Below, piece by piece: positions 1-6,570 of a stretch of DNA of 7,256 bases (its first letter is position 1; every line of letters starts with the position of its first letter). Under the pieces are notes generated by a model. The model ran no database searches. It was not told where the DNA came from and saw only the letters and a list, made by a program, of their open reading frames with translations. Position numbers and translations under genes: made by a program. Location: contig CAMPGW010000106.1 of NCBI GenBank assembly GCA_946885735.1, positions 1 through 7,256 on the forward strand. Direction: 5' to 3'. The stretch comes from an uncultured Gammaproteobacteria bacterium (GTDB lineage Bacteria; Pseudomonadota; Gammaproteobacteria; Xanthomonadales; Xanthomonadaceae).

Positions 1-263
1 GCGCGGGCTGCTGCGGCGCCGTGCTCGGCTGGCCGCTGCAGGCCGACGACACCGCACTGCGCCGCCTGCAGGTGGCGGCCGAAGCCGGGCGCACGCCGGG
101 CTTCGTGTTCCGTCCACTGGCGAAACGCGACGCGCCCTCGCCCGCACCCTTGCGGCTGTCGCTGCGCGCCGCCGCGCAAGGACCCGAGTTGCGCGTGCTC
201 AAGTGCCGCGGCGCGCTGCCGCCGGCGCGGCCCGTGTCCTTCCATCCCTACGCCCGGCACTGA
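1..263 (+). CDS. imuA: Translesion synthesis-associated protein ImuA, C-terminal end (5' truncated by window)
   Basis: This is the last 86 residues of an open frame that enters from the left edge; the first complete codon starts at base 3 and the TGA stop is at 261-263. The visible part begins AGCCGAVLGWP, continues with DDTALRRLQVAAEAGRT and GFVFRP, and ends LKCRGALPPARPVSFHPYARH-like, which is the usual tail of proteobacterial ImuA. ImuA is a RecA-fold relative that works with ImuB and DnaE2 in SOS-induced mutagenic repair, and it does not itself polymerise DNA. The nucleotide-binding core lies outside the window, so its state cannot be judged. A GTG at 21 is in frame, but it is an internal Val within the conserved stretch, not a start. 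The identification rests on this tail plus the position directly before imuB and dnaE2, the standard gene order imuA-imuB-dnaE2. Confidence 0.87.
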   Translation, partial: AGCCGAVLGWPLQADDTALRRLQVAAEAGRTPGFVFRPLAKRDAPSPAPLRLSLRAAAQGPELRVLKCRGALPPARPVSFHPYARH

Positions 264-276
264 TGGGCCTGCACGC

Positions 277-1737
277 ATGTTGTGGGCCTGCATCCTGCTG
301 CCGCACCTGGCGCTCGACGGCGTCCGCCGTCGCCGGCCACCCGAAGCCGACCAGGCGCCGCTCGCGCTGGTGACGGGGCCGGCGCAACGCCGCGTCCTGC
401 TAGACGCCAACGCCGCCGCGCAAGCCGCGGGATTGCACGCGGGCCAGCCCTTGCTCGCCGCGCAGGCCTTGCTGCCCGACGTCGCCTGCGCCGACCACGA
501 CCCGCGCGACGACGAGCGCCTGCGTCGCCTGCTCGCCGCCTGGGCCTATCGCTACAGCTCGATGGTCTGCCTGGAAGGCGAGGACGCGATCGTGCTCGAG
601 GTCGAGGCCAGCCTCGGGCTGTTCGGGCCCTGGCCGCGGCTCGATCGCTTGCTGCGCGACGACCTGCGCGCGCTCGGCCTGCGCCATCGCATCGCCATGG
701 CGCCGACGCCGCTGGGCGCCTGCGTGCTGGCCGCGGCCGAGGACGGCATGGCCTTGTCGGATACGACGCAACTGCGGCGTGCGCTCGGCCGGCTGCCGAT
801 CGCACAATCACGGCTTCGCGCGCCGACCGTGGCGACGCTGTCGGCGATGGGCCTGCGCACGCTGCGACAATTGTTCGCGCTGCCGCGCGCGGCGCTGGCG
901 CGACGGCTCGGCCCGAGCCTGCTCGAGCACCTCGACCGCCTGTGCGGGGACCAGCCCGACCCGCGCGAGTTCTATCGCCCGCCCGACCGCTTCGAGCAGC
1001 GCATCGAGTTCAACTACGAGGTCTCGCAGCATCCGGCCCTGCTGTTCCCGCTGCGCCGGCTCACCAACGACCTGGCCTGCTACCTGGCCGGACGCGACGG
1101 CGGCGTGCAGCGCTTCGTGATCGCGCTCGAGCATGAGCGCGATTCCGGCGAGATCGAGGGCCAGCGCGTGCATGCGCCCGCCGATACCCATGCCAGCGTC
1201 GGGCTTCTTTCACCCGAGCGCGAGGCATCGCGCCTGTTCGACCTTGCCCGCGCGCGGCTCGAACGCACGGCCATCCCGGCACCGGTACGCGCCATGCGCC
1301 TGCTGGCCGAGGAACTGCCGCCCTTCGTGCCCGCCGGCCGCGACCTGTTCGACGACAAGCCCGCGCAGGCCCTGGACTGGGATGGCCTGCGCGAACGCCT
1401 GCGTGCGCGGCTTGGCGAGGATGCGTTGTACCAGTGGTCGCTGCGCGCCGATCCACGCCCCGAACAGGTGCAGGCGCGAAGCCTGCGCGAGCCCGAAGTC
1501 GCCGATTGCGCGTGGCCGCCGCGGCCGGCCTGGCTGCTGCCGCGGCCGGTACCGCTGCGCGACCACGCACTGGTGGTGCTGGCCGGACCGGAGCGCATCG
1601 AGTCCGGATGGTGGGACGGCGGCGACGTGCGCCGCGACTACTACGTGGTGCAGACCTCGCTGGGGCAACGCGCCTGGGCCTTCCTGCCCGCCGGGGCCAC
1701 CGATGCGGCCTGGATGCTGCACGGCTGGTTCGCATGA
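277..1737 (+). CDS. imuB: ImuB, catalytically inactive Y-family DNA polymerase homologue (mutasome hub)
   Basis: 486 residues, a normal length for ImuB. It opens [16 protein letters not shown], where active Y-family polymerases carry the first catalytic Asp; here that strand reads ILLPHLALD. The second acidic motif, SxDE in DinB/UmuC, is replaced by [12 protein letters not shown] (residues 106-117), so the palm is expected to be inactive, as is typical of ImuB. A helix-hairpin-helix-like thumb follows at about residues 185-225 ([16 protein letters not shown]), then the little-finger region. GRDLFD at 354-359 sits where a beta-clamp-binding motif is expected. The C-terminal ImuB signature [17 protein letters not shown] (about 446-462) is intact, ending HGWFA. 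In characterised systems ImuB bridges the sliding clamp, DnaE2 and ImuA. ATG 277 is chosen because it gives the family-typical N-terminus. It lies 13 nt after the imuA stop with no strong Shine-Dalgarno, so it probably relies on coupling. The stop overlaps the dnaE2 start (ATGA, 1734-1737). Confidence 0.95.
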   Translation: MLWACILLPHLALDGVRRRRPPEADQAPLALVTGPAQRRVLLDANAAAQAAGLHAGQPLLAAQALLPDVACADHDPRDDERLRRLLAAWAYRYSSMVCLEGEDAIVLEVEASLGLFGPWPRLDRLLRDDLRALGLRHRIAMAPTPLGACVLAAAEDGMALSDTTQLRRALGRLPIAQSRLRAPTVATLSAMGLRTLRQLFALPRAALARRLGPSLLEHLDRLCGDQPDPREFYRPPDRFEQRIEFNYEVSQHPALLFPLRRLTNDLACYLAGRDGGVQRFVIALEHERDSGEIEGQRVHAPADTHASVGLLSPEREASRLFDLARARLERTAIPAPVRAMRLLAEELPPFVPAGRDLFDDKPAQALDWDGLRERLRARLGEDALYQWSLRADPRPEQVQARSLREPEVADCAWPPRPAWLLPRPVPLRDHALVVLAGPERIESGWWDGGDVRRDYYVVQTSLGQRAWAFLPAGATDAAWMLHGWFA

Positions 1738-4700
1738 GCGCCTCCGCCGGCTACGCCGAACTGCATTGCCTGAGCCATTTCAGTTTCGGCCGCGGCGCCT
1801 CCAGCGCGCGCGAGCTGTTCGAACGCGCGCGCCGCAATGGCTACGAGGCGCTGGCGATCACCGACGAATGCACGATGGCCGGCATCGTGCGCGCGCTGGA
1901 AGCCTCGCGCGAGACCGGCGTGAAACTCATCGTCGGCACCGAGATCCGGCTGGAGGATGGCCTCCAGTTCGTGCTGCTGGCCGAGGACCAGGCCGGTTAC
2001 ACGGCGATCTGCCGATTGATCACCCACGGACGCCGCCGTGCCGACAAAGGCGAGTACCGGTTGTCGCGCGAGGATCTGGCCGACGGCTTGCCGGGCACGC
2101 TGGCGCTGTGGATTCCCGGCGCACGGCCCGACGTCTCCGAAGCGGCCTGGCTGCGCAGCCTGTTCGAAGGCCGGCTGTGGATCGCCGCCCACCTGCACCG
2201 CGGCCACGACGACGATGCGCGGCGCGATGCGCTGCAGGAACTCGGCGAGCGGCTCGGCCTGCCCGTGGTCGCCACCGGCGACGTGCACATGCATGCCCGC
2301 GGCCGCCGCATCGTGCAGGACACGCTCACCGCCATCCGCCATCACTGCACCTTGGCCGAGGCCGGCGCCCACCTGTTCCCCAATGGCGAGCGCCACCTGC
2401 GCACGCGACAGGCGCTCATGGCCATCCATCCACGCGAGTGGCTGGAGGAAAGCCTGCGCATCGCCGCGCGTTGCCGCTTCGACCTCGGCGCGCTGAAGTA
2501 CGAATACCCGCGCGAACTCGTGCCCGAAGGCCACACGCCCACCACCTGGCTGCGCCAGCTGACCGAGGACGGCCTGCGCTGGCGCTGGCCCGAAGGCGAG
2601 AGCGCCAAGGTGCGCGAGCAGGTCGAGCACGAGCTGCGCCTGGTCGCCGAACTCGGCTACGAGCCCTTCTTCCTGACCGTGCAGGACATCGTCCGCTTCG
2701 CCCGCTCGCAGGGCATTCTCTGCCAGGGCCGCGGCTCGGCGGCGAACTCGGCGGTCTGCTACGCGATCGGCATCACCGAGGTGGACCCGGCGCGGATGAA
2801 CATGCTGTTCGAACGCTTCATCTCCAAGGAGCGCAACGAGCCGCCCGACATCGACGTGGACTTCGAGCACGAGCGTCGCGAGGAGGTGATCCAGTACCTC
2901 TACCGCAAGTACGGCCGCGAACGCACCGCGCTGGCCGCCACCGTCATCTGCTATCGGGCGAAGAGCGCGGCGCGCGACGTCGCCAAGGCGCTCGGTCTGC
3001 CGGCCGACCAGGTGGACCAGCTCAGCCGCGTGTTCGCCTGGTGGAACGGCGAGGACGAACTCGACGCGCGCCTGCGCGAGCGCGGCTTCGATCCCGACAG
3101 TCCGGTGCTGCGGCGGATCCTGCGCGTCACCCGCGAGCTATTGGATGCGCCGCGGCACCTGTCGCAACACACCGGCGGCTTCGTCATCTCCGAGGCCCCG
3201 CTGCATCATCTCGTGCCCGTCGAAAATGCAGCGATGCCCGAGCGCACCATCATCCAGTGGGACAAGGACGACCTGGAGACGCTCGGCCTGCTGAAGGTGG
3301 ACTGCCTGGCGCTGGGCATGCTGACCTGCATCAGCAAGTGCCTGGCACTGCTGCGCGAGACCCGCGGCATCGAGCACACCCCGGCCAGCATCCCGCCGGA
3401 CGACGCCGCCACCTTCGCGATGATCCAGAAGGCCGACACGGTCGGCGTGTTCCAGATCGAGTCGCGCGCGCAGATGTCCATGCTGCCGCGGATGAAGCCG
3501 GCCAATTACTACGACCTGGTGATCGAAGTGGCGCTGGTGCGGCCCGGTCCGATCCAGGGCAAGATGGTCCATCCCTTCCTGCGGCGAAGGCAGAAGCTCG
3601 AGCCGGTGGTGTATCCGTCGGAAGCCCTGCGCGCGGTGTTCGAAAGAACCCTTGGCGTGCCGCTGTTCCAGGAACAGGTGATGCAGCTGGCGATCGTCGC
3701 GGCCGGCTTCACGCCCGGCGAGGCGGACCAGCTGCGGCGTTCGATGGCGGCATGGAAGCGCCGCGGCGGCCTGGAATATTTCCGCGAACGCGTGCTGACC
3801 GGCATGGCCGGGCGCGGCTACTCCACCGATTTCGCCGAGCAGGTGTTCGAGCAGATCAAGGGCTTCGGCAGCTACGGCTTCCCGGAATCGCATGCGGCCA
3901 GTTTCGCGCTGCTGGTCTACGTCAGCTGCTGGCTCAAGTGCCACGAACCCGCGGCCTTCTGCTGCGCGATGCTCAACTCGCAGCCACTGGGCTTCTATTC
4001 GCCGAACCAGCTGGTGCAGGACGCACGCCGCCATGGCATCGGCGTGCGCCCGGTGGACGTGCGCCACAGCGACTGGGACTGCACGCTGGAGGAGGACGCG
4101 CCGGGACCGGCGATCCTCCCGCTGCGCAAACCCGCCGTGCGCCTCGGACTTCGCCAGGTCGCCGGCTTCCGCGAGGACGTGGCGCGCCGTCTCGTCGCCG
4201 CGCGCGCACGACGCGCCTTCCTCGACGTGGAGGACCTGTGCGCCCGCGCCGGCCTCGACGAACGCCACCAGGCCCTGCTCGCCGACGCCGGCGCGCTGCG
4301 CGGGCTGGCGGGGCATCGCCATCGCGCGCGCTGGGCGATCGAGGGCGTCGAGAAACAACTGCCCCTGTTCGCCAGCGAGCCGGTGCGCGACGAGCCCGTC
4401 ACCCTGCCCCTGCCCTCGGAGGCCGACGACGTGTTCGCCGACTACGCCAGCACCGGCCTGAGCCTGGGCCGGCATCCGCTGGCCCTGCTGCGCCGCCAGT
4501 TGCAGGCGCGGCGCTGCCGGCGCTCGCGCGATTTGTTGCCGCTGGCCCACGGCACCCCGGTGCGCATGGCCGGGCTGGTGACCCTGCGCCAGCGCCCGGA
4601 GACCGCCAGCGGCGCCACCTTCGTCACCCTGGAGGACGAGGACGGGCTGGTGAACGTGGTGGTCTGGCGCGACCTGGCCGAACGCCAGCGCCGGGTTTTG

Positions 4701-4835
4701 CTGGAATCGCGCCTGCTGGTGGTCGAAGGACGGCTCGAATCGGCCGAGGGTGTCCAGCACCTGATCGCGGCACGATTGGACGATTTCAGCGAATTGTTGG
4801 GTAGTTTGGCTACACGTTCGCGGGACTTCCGCTGA
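1734..4835 (+). CDS. dnaE2: DnaE2 (ImuC), error-prone DNA polymerase III alpha-like subunit
   Basis: 1033 residues, full length for DnaE2. It is a C-family polymerase that extends across DNA lesions in the SOS response and lacks a dedicated proofreading subunit. Domains in order: PHP at about 7-215 ([21 protein letters not shown] at 182-187), with Leu13 where metal-binding PHP domains have the second His of HxH, as in other DnaE2; palm with GRGSAANS (332-339), PPDIDVDF (370-377) giving catalytic D374 and D376, and [11 protein letters not shown] giving the third Asp, D523; fingers with VRPGPIQG (602-609) and [16 protein letters not shown]; helix-hairpin-helix at about 800-860; OB fold at about 943-1020; terminal SRDFR close to the family's SRDF ending. 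All three catalytic Asp are present. The ATG at 1734 overlaps the imuB stop and has no evident Shine-Dalgarno, implying translational coupling. The frame stays open upstream, but only inside imuB, and homology begins right after this ATG. A QLPLF pentapeptide lies at 875-879. Confidence 0.97.
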   Translation: MSASAGYAELHCLSHFSFGRGASSARELFERARRNGYEALAITDECTMAGIVRALEASRETGVKLIVGTEIRLEDGLQFVLLAEDQAGYTAICRLITHGRRRADKGEYRLSREDLADGLPGTLALWIPGARPDVSEAAWLRSLFEGRLWIAAHLHRGHDDDARRDALQELGERLGLPVVATGDVHMHARGRRIVQDTLTAIRHHCTLAEAGAHLFPNGERHLRTRQALMAIHPREWLEESLRIAARCRFDLGALKYEYPRELVPEGHTPTTWLRQLTEDGLRWRWPEGESAKVREQVEHELRLVAELGYEPFFLTVQDIVRFARSQGILCQGRGSAANSAVCYAIGITEVDPARMNMLFERFISKERNEPPDIDVDFEHERREEVIQYLYRKYGRERTALAATVICYRAKSAARDVAKALGLPADQVDQLSRVFAWWNGEDELDARLRERGFDPDSPVLRRILRVTRELLDAPRHLSQHTGGFVISEAPLHHLVPVENAAMPERTIIQWDKDDLETLGLLKVDCLALGMLTCISKCLALLRETRGIEHTPASIPPDDAATFAMIQKADTVGVFQIESRAQMSMLPRMKPANYYDLVIEVALVRPGPIQGKMVHPFLRRRQKLEPVVYPSEALRAVFERTLGVPLFQEQVMQLAIVAAGFTPGEADQLRRSMAAWKRRGGLEYFRERVLTGMAGRGYSTDFAEQVFEQIKGFGSYGFPESHAASFALLVYVSCWLKCHEPAAFCCAMLNSQPLGFYSPNQLVQDARRHGIGVRPVDVRHSDWDCTLEEDAPGPAILPLRKPAVRLGLRQVAGFREDVARRLVAARARRAFLDVEDLCARAGLDERHQALLADAGALRGLAGHRHRARWAIEGVEKQLPLFASEPVRDEPVTLPLPSEADDVFADYASTGLSLGRHPLALLRRQLQARRCRRSRDLLPLAHGTPVRMAGLVTLRQRPETASGATFVTLEDEDGLVNVVVWRDLAERQRRVLLESRLLVVEGRLESAEGVQHLIAARLDDFSELLGSLATRSRDFR

Positions 4836-4855
4836 CCCACCCATCGGCACCCCGC

Positions 4856-4885
4856 CTTCTGGCGCTTGTAAGCCAAGGCCGGAAG
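4856..4885 (+). terminator. Imperfect hairpin after dnaE2 (possible weak terminator)
   Basis: In the 67-nt gap between dnaE2 and the next gene, CTTCTGGC (4856-4863) can pair with GCCGGAAG (4878-4885), giving 8 bp with one G-U. The intervening GCTTGTAAGC can form a small inner hairpin, leaving CAAG bulged. No T-tract follows, so as an intrinsic terminator it is weak or partial. It could instead only stabilise the end of the dnaE2 message. It ends 17 nt before the next start codon. Confidence 0.3.
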
Positions 4886-4891
4886 CCCCAC

Positions 4892-4896
4892 AAAGG
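4892..4896 (+). promoter_or_regulatory. Shine-Dalgarno for the first lytic transglycosylase gene
   Basis: AAAGG lies 6 nt before the ATG at 4903. It is the clearest ribosome-binding site in the window and supports that start. It also shows that this gene is translated independently of dnaE2, unlike the coupled imuB and dnaE2 starts. Confidence 0.6.
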
Positions 4897-4902
4897 CGCC
4901 CG

Positions 4903-5658
4903 ATGCCGCGATTCCTCCTTCCCCTGCTGACCGCGACCCTGCTGCTGGCTACCCCGGCCGCCGGCGCGCGCACGATCTATCGCTGCGTGCAGGACGGCAC
5001 CGTCAGCCTGGCGACCGCACCGGAGCCCGGCTCGAAGTGCACCGCGCAGGAAGTGGACGACAACGCCGCCAAGCTGCCGAACCTGTGGGGCGTCAACGGC
5101 ACCCAGCGCGGCACCCTCTACGAGCGCGAGCAGGACGGCAAGACCGTCTACAGCACCCGCAACCTGCCCGGCTCCACGCCGGTGCTGGCCTTCAGCGTGA
5201 CGCCGCCTCCGGGCGCCTCGGCGCACCCCGGCATGGGCCGGATCGGCAAGCCGCAACCCGCCGTGCACTCCACCGTTTTCCGCGCGGCCGCCAAGGCCAA
5301 CCGCATCGACGATGCCTGGCTGCGCGCCGTCGCCCACGCCGAGAGCAACATGCGTCCGGACGCCGTCTCGCCGAAGGGCGCGCAGGGCGTGATGCAGCTG
5401 CTGCCGTCCACCGCCCGCGAGTACCGCGTGTCCAACCCCTTCTCCGCCGCCGAGTCCATCCAGGGCGGCGCGCGCTACCTGGCCATGCTGCTCAAGCGCT
5501 ACAAGGGCGACCGCAAGCTGGCCGCGGCGGCCTACAACGCCGGCATGGGCACGGTGGAGCGCTACGGCGGCATCCCGCCCTACGCGGAGACGCTGGCCTA
5601 CGTGGACAAGGTCGAGGCGCTGTACGCCCTCTACCGCGAGGCCCTCGCCGGCCGCTGA
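4903..5658 (+). CDS. Exported lytic transglycosylase, SLT domain (paralog 1 of tandem pair)
   Basis: 251 residues. Residues 1-22 form a Sec signal peptide with one basic residue, a Leu-rich core and AGA before the predicted cut at A22/R23. There is no lipobox Cys, so a soluble periplasmic or secreted protein is expected. Residues 23-95 form a small module with Cys28 and Cys46, which could form a disulfide, plus TVYSTRNLPGS. Residues about 125-245 are an SLT (goose-lysozyme-like) domain: HAES with catalytic Glu147, KGAQGVMQLLPSTA (158-171), AAYNAG (209-214), and the GGIPPYAET-YV ending. Such enzymes cleave the MurNAc-GlcNAc bond of peptidoglycan to give 1,6-anhydro ends; activity here is inferred from the motifs. 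The gene starts 67 nt after dnaE2 with its own Shine-Dalgarno and could receive read-through from the SOS operon. It differs from its downstream paralog by about 9 extra residues (around KLPNLWGVN, 59-67). I do not assign it to a named Slt or Mlt class. Confidence 0.92.
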   Translation: MPRFLLPLLTATLLLATPAAGARTIYRCVQDGTVSLATAPEPGSKCTAQEVDDNAAKLPNLWGVNGTQRGTLYEREQDGKTVYSTRNLPGSTPVLAFSVTPPPGASAHPGMGRIGKPQPAVHSTVFRAAAKANRIDDAWLRAVAHAESNMRPDAVSPKGAQGVMQLLPSTAREYRVSNPFSAAESIQGGARYLAMLLKRYKGDRKLAAAAYNAGMGTVERYGGIPPYAETLAYVDKVEALYALYREALAGR

Positions 5659-5665
5659 GCGGCTG
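5649..5665 (+). other. Short GC hairpin whose triloop is the stop codon of the first transglycosylase gene
   Basis: CGGCCGC (5649-5655) pairs with GCGGCTG (5659-5665) through 7 bp including one G-U. The three unpaired bases are the TGA stop (5656-5658). No T-tract follows. It may slow ribosomes or RNases at the gene end, or be a chance palindrome in GC-rich DNA. Confidence 0.3.
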
Positions 5666-5674
5666 AACGCAGGC

Positions 5675-5730
5675 AGACTCGCGGCGGCGCGAAATCGGCG
5701 CCCGCCACCGCCACACTCCTAGACTCGCGG
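5675..5730 (+). repeat. 10-bp direct repeat AGACTCGCGG in the intergenic region
   Basis: AGACTCGCGG occurs perfectly at 5675-5684 and at 5721-5730, 46 bases apart start to start, inside the 74-bp gap between the two transglycosylase genes. The downstream copy overlaps the candidate -10 hexamer and ends three bases before the start codon. The upstream copy has C instead of T before it, so it reads CAGACT. This could be a repeated regulator site, a remnant of the event that duplicated the gene, or coincidence. Confidence 0.45.
5720..5725 (+). promoter_or_regulatory. Candidate -10 element TAGACT for the second transglycosylase gene
   Basis: TAGACT matches TATAAT at 4 of 6 positions, including the key first T, second A and last T. 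It ends 7 nt before the ATG at 5733, so transcription would start at or just before the start codon and give a leaderless or near-leaderless message. This fits the lack of a good Shine-Dalgarno before the ATG. No TTGACA-like -35 is visible at the normal spacing (5697-5702 reads GGCGCC), so the call is tentative. Confidence 0.35.
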
Positions 5731-5732
5731 GC

Positions 5733-6524
5733 ATGACCCGCCCCACCGGCCGTCCGCTGCTTCCCGCGCTCGCCCTGTTATTGCTGGCGGCGGCCCCGGC
5801 CCTGCAGGCGCGCGTGCTGTATCGCTGCGAGCGCGATGGGTCGACCAGCTGGGCGACGGCGCCGGAGCCCGGTTCGCGCTGCGTGATGCACAGCGTGGAC
5901 GACAACAGCACACTGATGCGCGGCATCGTCTACCAGCGTATGCAGGACGGCCGCACCGTCTACAGCACGCGCAACCTGCCCGGTTCGCTGCCGACCAATG
6001 CCTATGTCTCGACCGAGCTGCCGGAGCTGTCGATGCCGCCGCCCGTGCTCGCGGTGGTGCCGCCGCACGTGGGCCTGGGTCGGATCGGCAAGCCGCGCAC
6101 GCGCGAGCATGCGGCCTACTTCAAGGCCGCGGCGCGGGAGAACGGGCTGGACGACGCCTGGCTGCGCGCCATCGCCCATGCCGAGAGCGGATTCCGCGCC
6201 GACGCGGTGTCGCCCAAGGGCGCGATGGGCGTGATGCAGCTGATGCCGGCGACGGCCAAGGACTACAAGGTCCGCAATCCCTTCTCGCCGAAGGAATCCA
6301 TCGCCGCCGGCGCACGCTACCTGCGCGCGCTGCTGCGCCGCTTCAAGGGAGACCGCACGCTCGCCGCGGCCGCCTACAACGCCGGCACCGGCGCGGTCAC
6401 CAAGTACCGCGGCGTGCCGCCCTACCGCGAGACCATCCAGTACGTGGCCAAGGTGGATGCGCTGTTCGCGCTCTACGAGGAAGCGCTGATGCCGAAGAAG
6501 CCGGTGGCCCGCGCGCCCGAATAG
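5733..6524 (+). CDS. Exported lytic transglycosylase, SLT domain (paralog 2 of tandem pair)
   Basis: 263 residues with the same architecture as the gene before it. The signal peptide spans residues 1-26 with a long Leu/Ala core and ALQA before the predicted cut at A26/R27; there is no lipobox. The N-terminal module has Cys32 and Cys50, VDDN at 55-58 and TVYSTRNLPGS ending at Ser85. A Pro-rich linker covers about residues 90-117. The SLT domain spans about 129-250, with HAES giving catalytic Glu151, KGAMGVMQLMPATA (162-175) and AAYNAG (213-218). It ends in a short basic, Pro-containing tail. Predicted role: peptidoglycan cleavage in the periplasm, inferred from the family. The linker between module and SLT domain is longer than in paralog 1, while the loop inside the N-terminal module is about 9 residues shorter. 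The start at 5733 is supported by the signal peptide beginning there. The Shine-Dalgarno is poor, and a -10-like TAGACT lies just upstream. The gene is convergent with the Calx-beta gene that follows. Confidence 0.92.
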   Translation: MTRPTGRPLLPALALLLLAAAPALQARVLYRCERDGSTSWATAPEPGSRCVMHSVDDNSTLMRGIVYQRMQDGRTVYSTRNLPGSLPTNAYVSTELPELSMPPPVLAVVPPHVGLGRIGKPRTREHAAYFKAAARENGLDDAWLRAIAHAESGFRADAVSPKGAMGVMQLMPATAKDYKVRNPFSPKESIAAGARYLRALLRRFKGDRTLAAAAYNAGTGAVTKYRGVPPYRETIQYVAKVDALFALYEEALMPKKPVARAPE

Positions 6525-6540
6525 GCACGACGGCAGTTAC

Positions 6541-6570
6541 TGAAGTTCGCATCCGTCGAGATGCACTTCA
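6541..6570. terminator. Bulged hairpin between convergent genes (candidate bidirectional terminator)
   Basis: TGAAGT (6541-6546) pairs with ACTTCA (6565-6570), and GCATC (6549-6553) pairs with GATGC (6560-6564). This gives 11 bp with a two-base TC bulge and a six-base loop (CGTCGA). It starts 17 nt after the stop of the + strand transglycosylase gene, and its right arm contains the stop codon of the - strand gene. Position and shape suit a shared terminator, but neither strand shows a following T-tract. Confidence 0.42.

Noticed and set aside
263..265. ATG overlapping the imuA stop (TGATG) as a coupled imuB start
   Set aside because: It is out of frame with imuB. The ATG at 277 gives the family-typical N-terminus.
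1641..2870. 409-codon open frame on the - strand across the imuB-dnaE2 junction
   Set aside because: No recognisable domain, and it is antisense to strongly conserved coding sequence on both sides of the junction.
1133..4804. Very long + strand open frame (over 1200 codons) overlapping imuB and dnaE2 in another frame
   Set aside because: Its translation is Arg/Ala/Pro-rich without recognisable motifs, while the overlapping frames are clear ImuB and DnaE2. Stop codons are simply rare in this GC-rich DNA.
4776..4807. Promoter for the first transglycosylase gene inside the A/T-richer dnaE2 tail (TTGGAC ... TAGTTT)
   Set aside because: The spacer would be 20 bp and TAGTTT matches only three of six -10 positions. 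Evidence is too weak to list.
3138..4973. 611-codon open frame on the - strand opposite dnaE2
   Set aside because: It mirrors the codon bias of dnaE2, has no family motifs, and runs past the dnaE2 end into the next gene's signal peptide region. It is best explained as an antisense shadow.
4836..6567. LexA-type operator in the intergenic gaps
   Set aside because: No convincing palindromic SOS box was seen in 4836-4902, 5659-5732 or 6525-6567. The operon's operator should lie upstream of imuA, outside the window.
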